Below, in pieces: positions 36,363 through 44,747 of a stretch of DNA of 64,000 bases (positions are counted from its first letter, which is position 1; every line of letters starts with the position of its first letter). Origin of the DNA: Microbulbifer aggregans (lineage in GTDB: Bacteria > Pseudomonadota > Gammaproteobacteria > Pseudomonadales > Cellvibrionaceae); the NCBI RefSeq assembly GCF_001750105.1, contig NZ_CP014143.1:1178001-1242000 (forward strand), in the 5' to 3' direction. The notes under the pieces were generated by a model. The model was not told where the DNA came from. It did no database searches and saw only the letters and a list, made by a program, of their open reading frames with translations. Made by a program: the position numbers and the translations under genes.

Positions 36363-37346
36363 TTAGGATGCCAGATCTCTATCGCCCAGATGAATCTGGG
36401 AAATCTGTCTAAAAATCATTTCCATCACCGGTGAGCAAACACCATTTCCACACAATTTAACTTTTTCTCTTCTGTTACCGTGCGGAAGGGTATGTTTGGA
36501 GCCTGCCCCCATGGCCTTCAGCAGTTCTGGTGGCTGTAGCATTCTTATATACGGTGTAGTACCACTCCAGGTTACCAGCCCGAAACGATCCAATGTGGTT
36601 ATCGTGCGAAGTGGAGCATCCAGAGATTGCCACCCCCCTGCATAATCGGAACCGTAATACACGATAATAAAGTCTTTGCCACGACCGAGCGACTCCATAG
36701 CCCTTTCGGCGCGCTCAATAGTGGCCTGGGCGCGCCCGGGTTTGTAAAGAGGGGTGCTTTTGTACTTTCCAGACCAGTCAATAACTGACCTTGCGTCTTT
36801 CAAGCCTCTCTTGTGAAGCGATTTAAGATCTTTCTCAGTTATGACTGAGCCTTCCTTATCGCAAATCAAAAACATCCGCTTCCTGGCCTGTGGAGTGCCG
36901 AAGTCAGCCGCATTCAGATACAGGTCATTAACGGTATATCCGTATGATTCGATAGTGGAGATAAGCTCATTGTGCCGTCCCCATTTCTTCATCCGGTTGA
37001 CATTCTCAACTATCAGCCATCTGGGCTGCATCGCCTTTATCCAGGGAATTATTCCGATGGCTGTTTCCTTGCTTTTTTCACTGCCAGGCTTTGCTCCGCG
37101 AGCGATTGAGTGGGAGGTGCACTCAGGGGACGTCAGTAACACGTCCGGTCGGTGCTTCTTGGCAAGTTGTGAAGGCTTTAATTTTTCTATTGGTGAGCAA
37201 ATAACCTCGGCGGAAGGAAAATTGCTCTTATAGGTTTCTGTAGCCAATTCCCATGCATCCACGGCAAGCAATGGCTTGGCCTTGGCGTTGACGGCTCCGC
37301 GAGCGCCAAACCCGCCACCACAGAAGAGGTCTACAAATGTGATCAT
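36363..37346 (-). CDS. DNA (cytosine-5) methyltransferase
   Basis: About 327 residues. C5-methyltransferase motifs are in order: I FVDLFCGGGFGARGA, IV TSPECTSHS (catalytic Cys in the PEC form rather than PCQ), VI IVENVNRM, VIII QARKRMFLI, and C-terminal GNGVCSPVM (IX/X). It should methylate the host at the site cut by the adjacent endonuclease. DISARM systems also include a C5-methyltransferase (DrmMII), so it may serve the DrmAB module as well. ATG at 37346 is used; GTG at 37355 is possible. Neither has a clear ribosome site, so a leaderless message is possible. Confidence 0.92.
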   Translation of the reverse strand: MITFVDLFCGGGFGARGAVNAKAKPLLAVDAWELATETYKSNFPSAEVICSPIEKLKPSQLAKKHRPDVLLTSPECTSHSIARGAKPGSEKSKETAIGIIPWIKAMQPRWLIVENVNRMKKWGRHNELISTIESYGYTVNDLYLNAADFGTPQARKRMFLICDKEGSVITEKDLKSLHKRGLKDARSVIDWSGKYKSTPLYKPGRAQATIERAERAMESLGRGKDFIIVYYGSDYAGGWQSLDAPLRTITTLDRFGLVTWSGTTPYIRMLQPPELLKAMGAGSKHTLPHGNRREKVKLCGNGVCSPVMEMIFRQISQIHLGDRDLAS

Positions 37347-37400
37347 AAAATGCACAGCGTTGAGGTCAGATGATGTGCCGATATCATACCAGGCTTATCC

Positions 37401-37421
37401 ACATTTGGCGTTCCCAAATGT
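37401..37421. repeat. Inverted repeat upstream of the methyltransferase
   Basis: Perfect 8-base arms ACATTTGG and CCAAATGT with a 5-base spacer, about 50 bases upstream of the methyltransferase start. Position and symmetry fit an operator for control of the leftward R-M unit, for example self-repression by the methyltransferase (inference). Confidence 0.5.
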
Positions 37422-37639
37422 GCCGGCTCAAGCTGGTGGAAATTTGTTCGATTATTTCCTTTTTTAGTAAATGTGAAGGTGAATAGAGTGTGGTGTTTCA
37501 ACAATTACAGTCGTCTATCTGTCCCGAAATTTAATTATCTACCCAAGAGCTAGTGACCGTGTTAGCGGAACTCTGCCGGACCCGCTCATGCAGGCATGAT
37601 CGCCTCTGTTGCGACAGTGGTCGTCCCCGGGAAAACGTA

Positions 37640-37668
37640 TGAGAATCTTGCGTATCGAGTGATTCTCA
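37640..37668. repeat. Inverted repeat upstream of the helicase operon
   Basis: Perfect 8-base arms TGAGAATC and GATTCTCA with a 13-base spacer, about 150 bases before the UvrD-like gene. The half-site spacing of about two helix turns fits a dimeric repressor operator for the rightward DrmAB operon (inference). Confidence 0.4.
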
Positions 37669-37819
37669 AGCGAATCGCTGTCTCGAGAGCCCTTTCTCAC
37701 TTATCCATATCTGCCGTACAATTTGAATTCATTAGAACAATCAGATTGCTGAGGCACATGGCATGGATGCCGCTTTCAGGTCCACAACAAGATAATAATT
37801 CAGGTGGGACAGCTGCTTT

Positions 37820-39694
37820 ATGAACATTGCTGAAAAGGCACCAGCGAGTACAGGGTGGGATAAGGATCAGCTCGCAGTAATAGCCGCAGACAGTGAAGCT
37901 CGACTTGCCGTGGAAGCGGGCCCGGGGACCGGCAAGACAGCAGTCGCATGCGCTCGCCTAGCACATTTGATCAGCGAAGAGGACATTGAGCCTACCAATA
38001 CATGGATGATCAGCTTCACCAGGACTGCTGTTGCGGAAATCCGTGCCCGGCTTCATTCATATGTGGGTGACGATTCATTCTCGATCAGAATAGCAACCGT
38101 CGACTCTCATGCATGGTCCATTCATTCCGGACATGATCCCAATGCCCGGCTTACCGGCACCTACGAAGAGAATATTGCGCGCGTTATCGAGCTTCTCAAA
38201 ACTGACGAGGACGTTTGGGATGAGCTATCCCAGATAGAGCATGTCGTGATTGACGAGGCCCAGGATCTCGTCGGTCAGCGGGCCGATTTGATAGAAGCCC
38301 TGGTCGAACGATTGCCCCCAGACTGCGGCGTGACTGTATTTGCTGATGAAGCGCAAGCAATATATGGATTTTCTGATGCAGCCATCGGTGCCCCGAAGGG
38401 AACATCAAAAGCGCGGGGCAGGTCATTGTTGGAGCGCCTGCGAGATGCGGAAGAGCTACACTTTACGACACTTGCCTTGCAAGAAATTTATCGGACATCT
38501 TCTCCTGGCCTAAAGAACATATTTTCGGGGCTTCGGAATGAGTTGCTCGAGCCACAAAACCATAGGGAGGGACTTCACGGCGATATAGCTAAAAAAATCG
38601 GAGACTTAGCCGACACGAGCGGACTCAAATGGAGAGAAATGAAAGTCGCTGACTTTACGGCGGACGACCTTCTTCTCTTCAGAACGAGAGCTGAAGTTCT
38701 GATGGCCTCGCAATTCTGCGATCTCCCTCACAGGCTGCGACTCTCCGGCTATGGCGCTACGTTACCTTCCTGGCTTGCTCTATGCTTTTTTGACTTTGTA
38801 GAACCATACCTGGGGGAGCGGACCTTTTTCGATCTTTGGTCCGTTCGAGTAGAGAACAAGGCCGCACCCGAATATGGCCCCGCCCAAGCCTGGAGTCTTC
38901 TGCTCCGCATTGCCGGCAGACGGGACGGATCAGTTGATATGCAGAGTTTGAGGCGCCGGCTAAGTCAAACCAAGCCTCCCGTTGAGATAGCCGTTCCGGA
39001 ATATGGATTGCGTGGGCCAATAGTCGGGACCATTCATGCGAGTAAGGGCAGGGAGTCAAGTAATGTGGTCCTACTTTTGCCGAATGGGCCGGAATTCGAG
39101 AATTTAGAAGAAGAGGCCGAAGAGGCGCGAGTACTATTCGTGGGCGCTACGCGTGCTCGGGAATCTCTTATCGTTGGTGAGAGCAGCGTGTACAGAGGGT
39201 CAGCCTTGCGGTCCGGCCGGGCCTATCGTTCAGCAAGGAATCGCAAATCGGTAATGGTTGAGGTCGGTCGTGATGGTGACATTACTGCAAGGGGGCTCGT
39301 TGGTCGCAGTGAATTTGAAGCTGAAGATGCCGCAGGGGCGCAGTCGTTCCTGGCAAGGAATGCAGACGTTATCACTACATACACTCTGGAGGCTGATCCC
39401 GACCTGGATTGGCGCTATCGGGTTTGTGTCGGTCGTGGTGGGCTCTGCGTAGGGGCGCTCACCAGTAACATCACCTATGACCTCTGGGATATTTTGGCGG
39501 CAAGGGGACAGAGAAACAGCCATAAGCCTCCAGGATATGTAAATCACGTGCGGGGCCAGGGGTGTTCGACTCTGGTTCTGGCCGCAGATGACAGTGAGTT
39601 GGAGGTCCTGAATGAGCCTTGGGCCTCATCCGGTTTCATGTTAGCTCCAAGAGTTTCAGCGTTTCCTCCCTTTTTCTTTTTTGGCCGGAGATAG
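37820..39694 (+). CDS. UvrD/Rep-like superfamily 1 helicase
   Basis: A 624-residue SF1 helicase-like ATPase. Walker A AGPGTGKTAVA with K39, Walker B VIDEAQDL (D145-Q148), motif III region FADEAQAIYGFSD, and GTIHASKGRESSNVV and VGATRAR for motifs V and VI. The last 130 residues (from about 495) are not recognised and end in an unusual Phe-rich tail (FPPFFFFGRR). It starts the forward operon; DrmA begins six bases after its stop. Canonical DISARM has no SF1 gene at this place, so it is a distinctive component here. Confidence 0.85.
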   Translation: MNIAEKAPASTGWDKDQLAVIAADSEARLAVEAGPGTGKTAVACARLAHLISEEDIEPTNTWMISFTRTAVAEIRARLHSYVGDDSFSIRIATVDSHAWSIHSGHDPNARLTGTYEENIARVIELLKTDEDVWDELSQIEHVVIDEAQDLVGQRADLIEALVERLPPDCGVTVFADEAQAIYGFSDAAIGAPKGTSKARGRSLLERLRDAEELHFTTLALQEIYRTSSPGLKNIFSGLRNELLEPQNHREGLHGDIAKKIGDLADTSGLKWREMKVADFTADDLLLFRTRAEVLMASQFCDLPHRLRLSGYGATLPSWLALCFFDFVEPYLGERTFFDLWSVRVENKAAPEYGPAQAWSLLLRIAGRRDGSVDMQSLRRRLSQTKPPVEIAVPEYGLRGPIVGTIHASKGRESSNVVLLLPNGPEFENLEEEAEEARVLFVGATRARESLIVGESSVYRGSALRSGRAYRSARNRKSVMVEVGRDGDITARGLVGRSEFEAEDAAGAQSFLARNADVITTYTLEADPDLDWRYRVCVGRGGLCVGALTSNITYDLWDILAARGQRNSHKPPGYVNHVRGQGCSTLVLAADDSELEVLNEPWASSGFMLAPRVSAFPPFFFFGRR

Positions 39695-39700
39695 CCGCGG

Positions 39701-42700
39701 ATGGACGATAAGTCAGAGGACAGAGATATTATAAAGCGCCGACTGTGCGAGGACCTCATTGGACCTCGTGCTGAATATGAGGAGCTTCCGGCGCGGCCGT
39801 CAGATGTTTACCTGACGGGGATACTGTGGCCCCAGCGCACCGCCATGACGGGAGAGGATGATGAGCGCCTCGGGACAGCAGGCTCTGGTACAGGTGAGGA
39901 GAGCGAAGGTGAGAATGACGCAGTCCGGACTGGGTCAATACAGAAGCCTGCCGTCGCCGGTATTTCATTCAGTGCCGCTTCTGAAGGGATCCCGCACGTA
40001 CGAGTCATATGCAGTTTCGCGACATATCAGCATTCAAAGCGTGGTGATGCTGATGTCTGGATCCGTCAGCCCCACAGAGTGGAAATTCCCAGCCTCGCGC
40101 TTTCGCCCGGCTCTACAGACATATTATCCCTGGCTACATTCGGGGAAGGCATACCTGACGTTTCGCTGAATGTGCGCTGTATCCTTGTGGGAGATACCGT
40201 TCTTTCCACCCTAACTCTTGTGAACTCCATCGCTGCCGAACAGGGGCCAGGTGGGATCGAGTCCGCATCGCTTTTCCAGACCGCGATCTGCGTTGAACCC
40301 TGCGAGGGCAGCTTCTTAGTGCCCAAGCCCCCCCGGCGCCCGATTTCCGCTCGGCAGGATCAAAATAACGAAGATACAGAGATTCCCGTCAGCGACGAGC
40401 AGAGCGGAGCTCTTCTCTACCGGAATGTTGCAGAGTTTGCGGTGGGACATGTGTGCTCTGCTGAGTGGGAAGCGGCAGACACTGACTCAGGATGGCATGA
40501 CTCGGTTCGGCGGATTATTACGACATGGATACCGTCAGCAATCGTCGAGGGAGTGGATCCGAACGGACACGAATTCTTTGCCGGGCTGGGCAAAGGGACG
40601 GAGGGCTTCGATCCATTGTCTGCTGAGGCTCTGGCGTTGGCAGACGCGGCGACTCTCCAAGAGGGGCTTCTGGCATTCTGCCGCGCATACGAGCGCTGGT
40701 TAAGCCTGCAGCGGAAGCGTGTGGATGATCCGGAAGATGTCAGCCCGGCACTCAGTTATGTTGCCGAGGCACACCTCGGCCGATGTGAGGAAGCGCTTGC
40801 GCGAATGCGGACGTCCGTAGATGAGCTGGGAGTGAACCAGAGGTTGCAGCGGGCATTTCAGCTGGCAAACCTCGCCATGCATTTGCAACATTCATGGGAC
40901 CAATCGAAGAGCAGGTATGGCCCATTGCGTTGGCGCCCATTCCAGCTGGGATTTCTGCTCCTCAGTGCCCCGTCCGCTGTGGATCGGAATCATCGGGATC
41001 GAGGGATGATGGATCTGCTCTGGTTTCCAACCGGTGGTGGCAAGACAGAAGCTTACCTCGCACTGATTGCGTGCGTCGCGGTCTATCGCCGGCTTTCCGA
41101 GGATCCCCTTGACCATAGTGGTGTGTGCGCTCTTATGCGTTATACGCTTAGACTTCTAACGACTCAGCAATTTGCGCGTTCGGCCGCAATGATCATCGCG
41201 CTTGAGGCTATAAGATCGGGGCGCGTTGACTCTAGGGACGGCATGCCACTCCAGGGCGATGAACCTTTCTCGATAGGCCTATGGGTCGGGGGGGACGCCA
41301 CTCCCAACAAGCGGGCCGATGCCTTCTCTTCCCTCCGGGGGTCGTCGGATGTCTCGTCGCCGAAGCAGCTGGCCCGCTGTCCTGCCTGTGGTGAAAAAAT
41401 AAAGTGGTTGATGGATGATGCAGCCTCATCCGTACAAGTTCTATGCATGAACGACAAGTGCGTAATGTGCGGGACTCTGCCTGTTTTCACTATCGATGAA
41501 GATGTCTATGAAAACCGGCCTACTTTGCTGATCGGCACGGCTGATAAGTTTGCTCAAATCGTCAGGGAGAAGAGGACAAACAGTCTTTTTGGCATTTCGG
41601 ATGGCGCGCCACCCGACCTGATCATCCAGGATGAGCTCCACCTCATCTCAGGACCTCTTGGGACGATAGCAGGGACTTACGAAACGGCATTTGATCTTTT
41701 GTTCGCTGCGCGGGGGCAAAAGGCAAAGATTATCGGCTCGACTGCCACGATCCGGAGAGCACCTGAACAGGTTTTGGCGCTCTTCGATCGTGAGGCATTC
41801 CAATTTCCGCCGCCTGCAATTGACCACGATGACTCCGGATTTGCTGTTCGCGACAGACGCCCCAACGCGACAGGCCGAAGATATTTGGGGGTATCAACGG
41901 CGGGCCGATCAGCAAAATTCACGCTGCAAGCAGTGGCCGGATCTCTATTGCAGACTGCCTTCGGGGCCTTTAGTGACGATGTCCGCAGGGACGCCTATTG
42001 GACACTCGTCGGCTATTTCAACTCCCTTCGCGAGCTTGGCGGCGCGCTTGTACTCATGCAGGACGACGTGACGGACAGTATATCCCTCTATGCGAACGCT
42101 CGTTCTGAAAAAGAGAGGCCCCTCAGCAATGTCGAGGAGTTGACGTCCCGAAGAACGCAGGAGGAAATCCGGGAGATGCTAGACCTCCTGGATATCAGAG
42201 TTGGATCCGCGGGTGCGGTGGATGCCGTGCTCGCCACCAACATGGTCAGTGTTGGTGTGGATATCTCGCGCCTGGGCCTGATGCTGGTTAACGGTCAGCC
42301 AAAGACAATCGCTGAATATATTCAGTCCACGAGTCGTGTAGGTCGGGGCGCAGTGAGTGGAATGGTCGTATCTGTTCTGAACAACGCAAAAGCGCGGGAC
42401 CGCTCCCACTTCGAGACATTCTATAGCTGGCATCAGACGCTCTATCGGGACGTCGAGGCAACAAGCGTAACTCCTTTCGCATCGCGGGCTCGCGACCGGG
42501 CGATGCACGCTGCGCTGGTCGCAGCCGTCCGCCACCTTGTTCCGGACATGCTCGATTCTCCTCGTATGGATGACGACACCGAAGACGCGGCAATGGATAT
42601 CATTGACCGGATTGCCGAACGTGCAAGCCGGCTCGATCCCGAGGAGCGCACTGTGAAGGATGAGCTTGAACGGCTAATTGATAGGTGGAGAGCAAGGTCC

Positions 42701-42898
42701 CCAGAGATCTATTGGAGCGATTTCAAGGGGAGCAAAACTCTGCTGCAAAGTGCGGAACGCGCTGCGGCTCGCAAGGCCGCGGGCCGCGATGCGGGAACTG
42801 CTTGGCCAACACTGAATTCTATGCGGACTGTGGAAGCCGGAACACCTTTCAGAATGGCCCCTATTCTGAGGGCAAAGGATGACATAAATGAAGAATGA
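39701..42898 (+). CDS. drmA: DrmA-like superfamily 2 helicase (DISARM)
   Basis: A 1065-residue SF2 helicase. Walker A P443-TGGGKT, motif II D644-E-L-H in IIQDELHLISGPLG, motif III GSTATIRRA, and the strong motif V/VI block NMVSVGVDISRLGLMLVNG then QSTSRVGRG (Q875-G883). Between motifs I and II a four-cysteine zinc ribbon (CPACGEKI and CMNDKCVMCG) is inserted. This order and the DELH box match DrmA, the conserved helicase of DISARM anti-phage systems. It overlaps the DrmB gene by 11 bases, the invariant DISARM pair. GGAG precedes the ATG. Confidence 0.87.
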   Translation: MDDKSEDRDIIKRRLCEDLIGPRAEYEELPARPSDVYLTGILWPQRTAMTGEDDERLGTAGSGTGEESEGENDAVRTGSIQKPAVAGISFSAASEGIPHVRVICSFATYQHSKRGDADVWIRQPHRVEIPSLALSPGSTDILSLATFGEGIPDVSLNVRCILVGDTVLSTLTLVNSIAAEQGPGGIESASLFQTAICVEPCEGSFLVPKPPRRPISARQDQNNEDTEIPVSDEQSGALLYRNVAEFAVGHVCSAEWEAADTDSGWHDSVRRIITTWIPSAIVEGVDPNGHEFFAGLGKGTEGFDPLSAEALALADAATLQEGLLAFCRAYERWLSLQRKRVDDPEDVSPALSYVAEAHLGRCEEALARMRTSVDELGVNQRLQRAFQLANLAMHLQHSWDQSKSRYGPLRWRPFQLGFLLLSAPSAVDRNHRDRGMMDLLWFPTGGGKTEAYLALIACVAVYRRLSEDPLDHSGVCALMRYTLRLLTTQQFARSAAMIIALEAIRSGRVDSRDGMPLQGDEPFSIGLWVGGDATPNKRADAFSSLRGSSDVSSPKQLARCPACGEKIKWLMDDAASSVQVLCMNDKCVMCGTLPVFTIDEDVYENRPTLLIGTADKFAQIVREKRTNSLFGISDGAPPDLIIQDELHLISGPLGTIAGTYETAFDLLFAARGQKAKIIGSTATIRRAPEQVLALFDREAFQFPPPAIDHDDSGFAVRDRRPNATGRRYLGVSTAGRSAKFTLQAVAGSLLQTAFGAFSDDVRRDAYWTLVGYFNSLRELGGALVLMQDDVTDSISLYANARSEKERPLSNVEELTSRRTQEEIREMLDLLDIRVGSAGAVDAVLATNMVSVGVDISRLGLMLVNGQPKTIAEYIQSTSRVGRGAVSGMVVSVLNNAKARDRSHFETFYSWHQTLYRDVEATSVTPFASRARDRAMHAALVAAVRHLVPDMLDSPRMDDDTEDAAMDIIDRIAERASRLDPEERTVKDELERLIDRWRARSPEIYWSDFKGSKTLLQSAERAAARKAAGRDAGTAWPTLNSMRTVEAGTPFRMAPILRAKDDINEE

Positions 42899-44747
42899 TC
42901 TTCAGGACCTTCGTCGCAGTGCAGTTGTGTCGACATTTGGTCCCGGTTCAGTAGTGGATTTCAGGGCAGGCGGGGGCGTCGTTTCCGGTATCGCAGCGGG
43001 CCTCGAGGAGTGGGATCGGTCATTCCCTCCCGCGGGTCTGACACACCCTCAGGTTATCCGGGAGACACGTCTTCAGAAAAAGCTGGGTGTCAAAGGGTTT
43101 CGAACACCTCCGGTCACCCTGGAACGGGGCAAGGGTGATGACGCCGACCCCCGGCGCCTCGTTGCCGTACGTTTCCCTCGGTGGCTGCAATGCCCGGGCT
43201 GTGATGTCATCAAGCCTGAAAGGCGTTGGAAGAGCGACTCGGGCAAGGCTTATCGGTACTGTCCTTTATGTACTGAGAAGTCCAATGGTGGCAACAAAGT
43301 TTTTGTGATCCCGGTACGCTTTGTCATGGCCTGCAAACATGGGCATGTAGACGAATTTCCATGGGATTGGTGGGTGGGTCATAAGCCAGACTGCTCTATT
43401 TCAAGACGTGACAATCCGGATCGCCATCCCGGTCTGGTTCTTCGTTCCGAGAAGCCCGGCCTTGCCGGTCTAATTCTAAGCTGTAAAAAATGCGGCGCAC
43501 GCAGGTCGATGGATGGCGTTTTTTCCAAGAAAACATGGGAGCGTGGGCCGAAGTGTCGCGGGCGTCGCCCATGGTTGGCCGATGGAGACGAAGAATGTGG
43601 ACAGGAGCAGAATGCTGTCCAGCGAGGCGCCTCGAACCTGTTTTTTGCTGTCACTGAGTCGGCACTTAGCATCCCACCGTGGTCGGATCAAGTTCAGGAG
43701 GTACTCGGGGACTGGTGGGGTTCGCTCGTAAACCTTGACGATCCTACAAAGCTTGAGGATTACATCGATTTCCTCGCGAAGGGTGATCTGGAGAGTGTAC
43801 TTAGGGAGCTCGACATGTCCCCCGCCGAACTCGCCGAGGTTATTCGGACGCGCCTCGCATCGTATGGACAGGTTCGCACCGACGATCTTAGACCTGCGGA
43901 GTACCGCCAGTTCGTTTCGGAACCCGGGCGCAGTCGGGCTCACGATATCGATTTCGAAACCCGCCGTGTAGCGGTCGCACCAGAAATTGCACCATGGGTA
44001 TCTCGCATAGTTCGTGCGGTCCGATTAAGGGAAGTGCGCGCGATAAGAGGGTTCACGCGGATCAATCCTCCTGGCGACCCGGATTCGCCCGAAGTCGCTG
44101 TGCTCTCTAAAGAGCCGCTCGATTGGCTCCCTGCAATCGAGGTGCGCGGTGAAGGTATCTTTCTTGCGCTGAATGAGGAGCGGCTGTCATTGTGGGAAAG
44201 TCGACCCGACGTCGAACAGCGCGTTGCCCAGTGTGAAATTCAGCATCAGGCCGACTGGAAGAACCGCTACGGCGATGATGCGAAATCGCCCGAGCCGATC
44301 ACGGCGCGCTATATGCTTTGCCATACCCTCGCACACGCGCTCATGCGACAGCTGACGTTGGAGTGTGGATACTCGTCCGCTTCCCTGCAGGAGAGAATAT
44401 ATGCTGGCGCCGGCGACGACACCATGGCAGGGCTACTCATTTACACGGCCACGCCAGACTCAGACGGAACTCTTGGCGGCCTCGAGAGGCAGGGTAAGGC
44501 AGGACGAATTGAAGGCATCCTGCAACGCGCAATCGAAGCGATCGAATGGTGCTCATCCGACCCGATCTGTATTACAGATATGATGGGGGCTATAAGCAGC
44601 TACTCACACTCGGTTTGTCATGCTTGCTGCCTTGCGCCGGAAACATCCTGTGAGGCATTCAACAGCTTTCTCGATCGTGGATTACTGACTGGCGATGGCA
44701 GTGGATCGGGTCTCGGCTTTTTTGAAGACATGCTCAGGAGACCCTGA
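42888..44747 (+). CDS. drmB: DrmB-like DUF1998 protein (DISARM)
   Basis: A 619-residue protein. The N-terminal LRRSAVVSTFGPGSVVDFRAG is typical of DrmB. Several Cys/His clusters follow: CPGCDVIKPERR with YCPLCTEKS, MACKHGHVDEFPW, CKKCGARRS. The C-terminal DUF1998 domain has LCHTLAHALMRQLTLECGYS and a final zinc site HSVCHACCLAPETSCE. DrmB acts with DrmA on phage DNA in DISARM. It overlaps DrmA by 11 bases and the next gene by one (TGATG), so all are translated together. Confidence 0.87.
   Translation: MKNDLQDLRRSAVVSTFGPGSVVDFRAGGGVVSGIAAGLEEWDRSFPPAGLTHPQVIRETRLQKKLGVKGFRTPPVTLERGKGDDADPRRLVAVRFPRWLQCPGCDVIKPERRWKSDSGKAYRYCPLCTEKSNGGNKVFVIPVRFVMACKHGHVDEFPWDWWVGHKPDCSISRRDNPDRHPGLVLRSEKPGLAGLILSCKKCGARRSMDGVFSKKTWERGPKCRGRRPWLADGDEECGQEQNAVQRGASNLFFAVTESALSIPPWSDQVQEVLGDWWGSLVNLDDPTKLEDYIDFLAKGDLESVLRELDMSPAELAEVIRTRLASYGQVRTDDLRPAEYRQFVSEPGRSRAHDIDFETRRVAVAPEIAPWVSRIVRAVRLREVRAIRGFTRINPPGDPDSPEVAVLSKEPLDWLPAIEVRGEGIFLALNEERLSLWESRPDVEQRVAQCEIQHQADWKNRYGDDAKSPEPITARYMLCHTLAHALMRQLTLECGYSSASLQERIYAGAGDDTMAGLLIYTATPDSDGTLGGLERQGKAGRIEGILQRAIEAIEWCSSDPICITDMMGAISSYSHSVCHACCLAPETSCEAFNSFLDRGLLTGDGSGSGLGFFEDMLRRP

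Larger units (their letters stand above)
37347..37819. other. Divergent intergenic region of the defence island
   Basis: 473 bases separate the methyltransferase (leftward) from the helicase operon (rightward). It holds two perfect inverted repeats listed separately. A 75-codon open frame ending exactly over the helicase start (ATGA at 37820) is present but has no ribosome site or recognisable protein. No controller-protein gene typical of R-M systems is seen. Confidence 0.5.

Noticed and set aside
37596..37823. A 75-codon frame overlapping the helicase start (ATGA)
   Set aside because: No ribosome site and no recognisable protein; the overlap could be chance. Kept only as a note on the intergenic region.
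39668..39684. T-rich run near the end of the UvrD-like gene as a terminator
   Set aside because: No GC-rich stem precedes it, and it is coding for the Phe-rich tail with DrmA starting close by.
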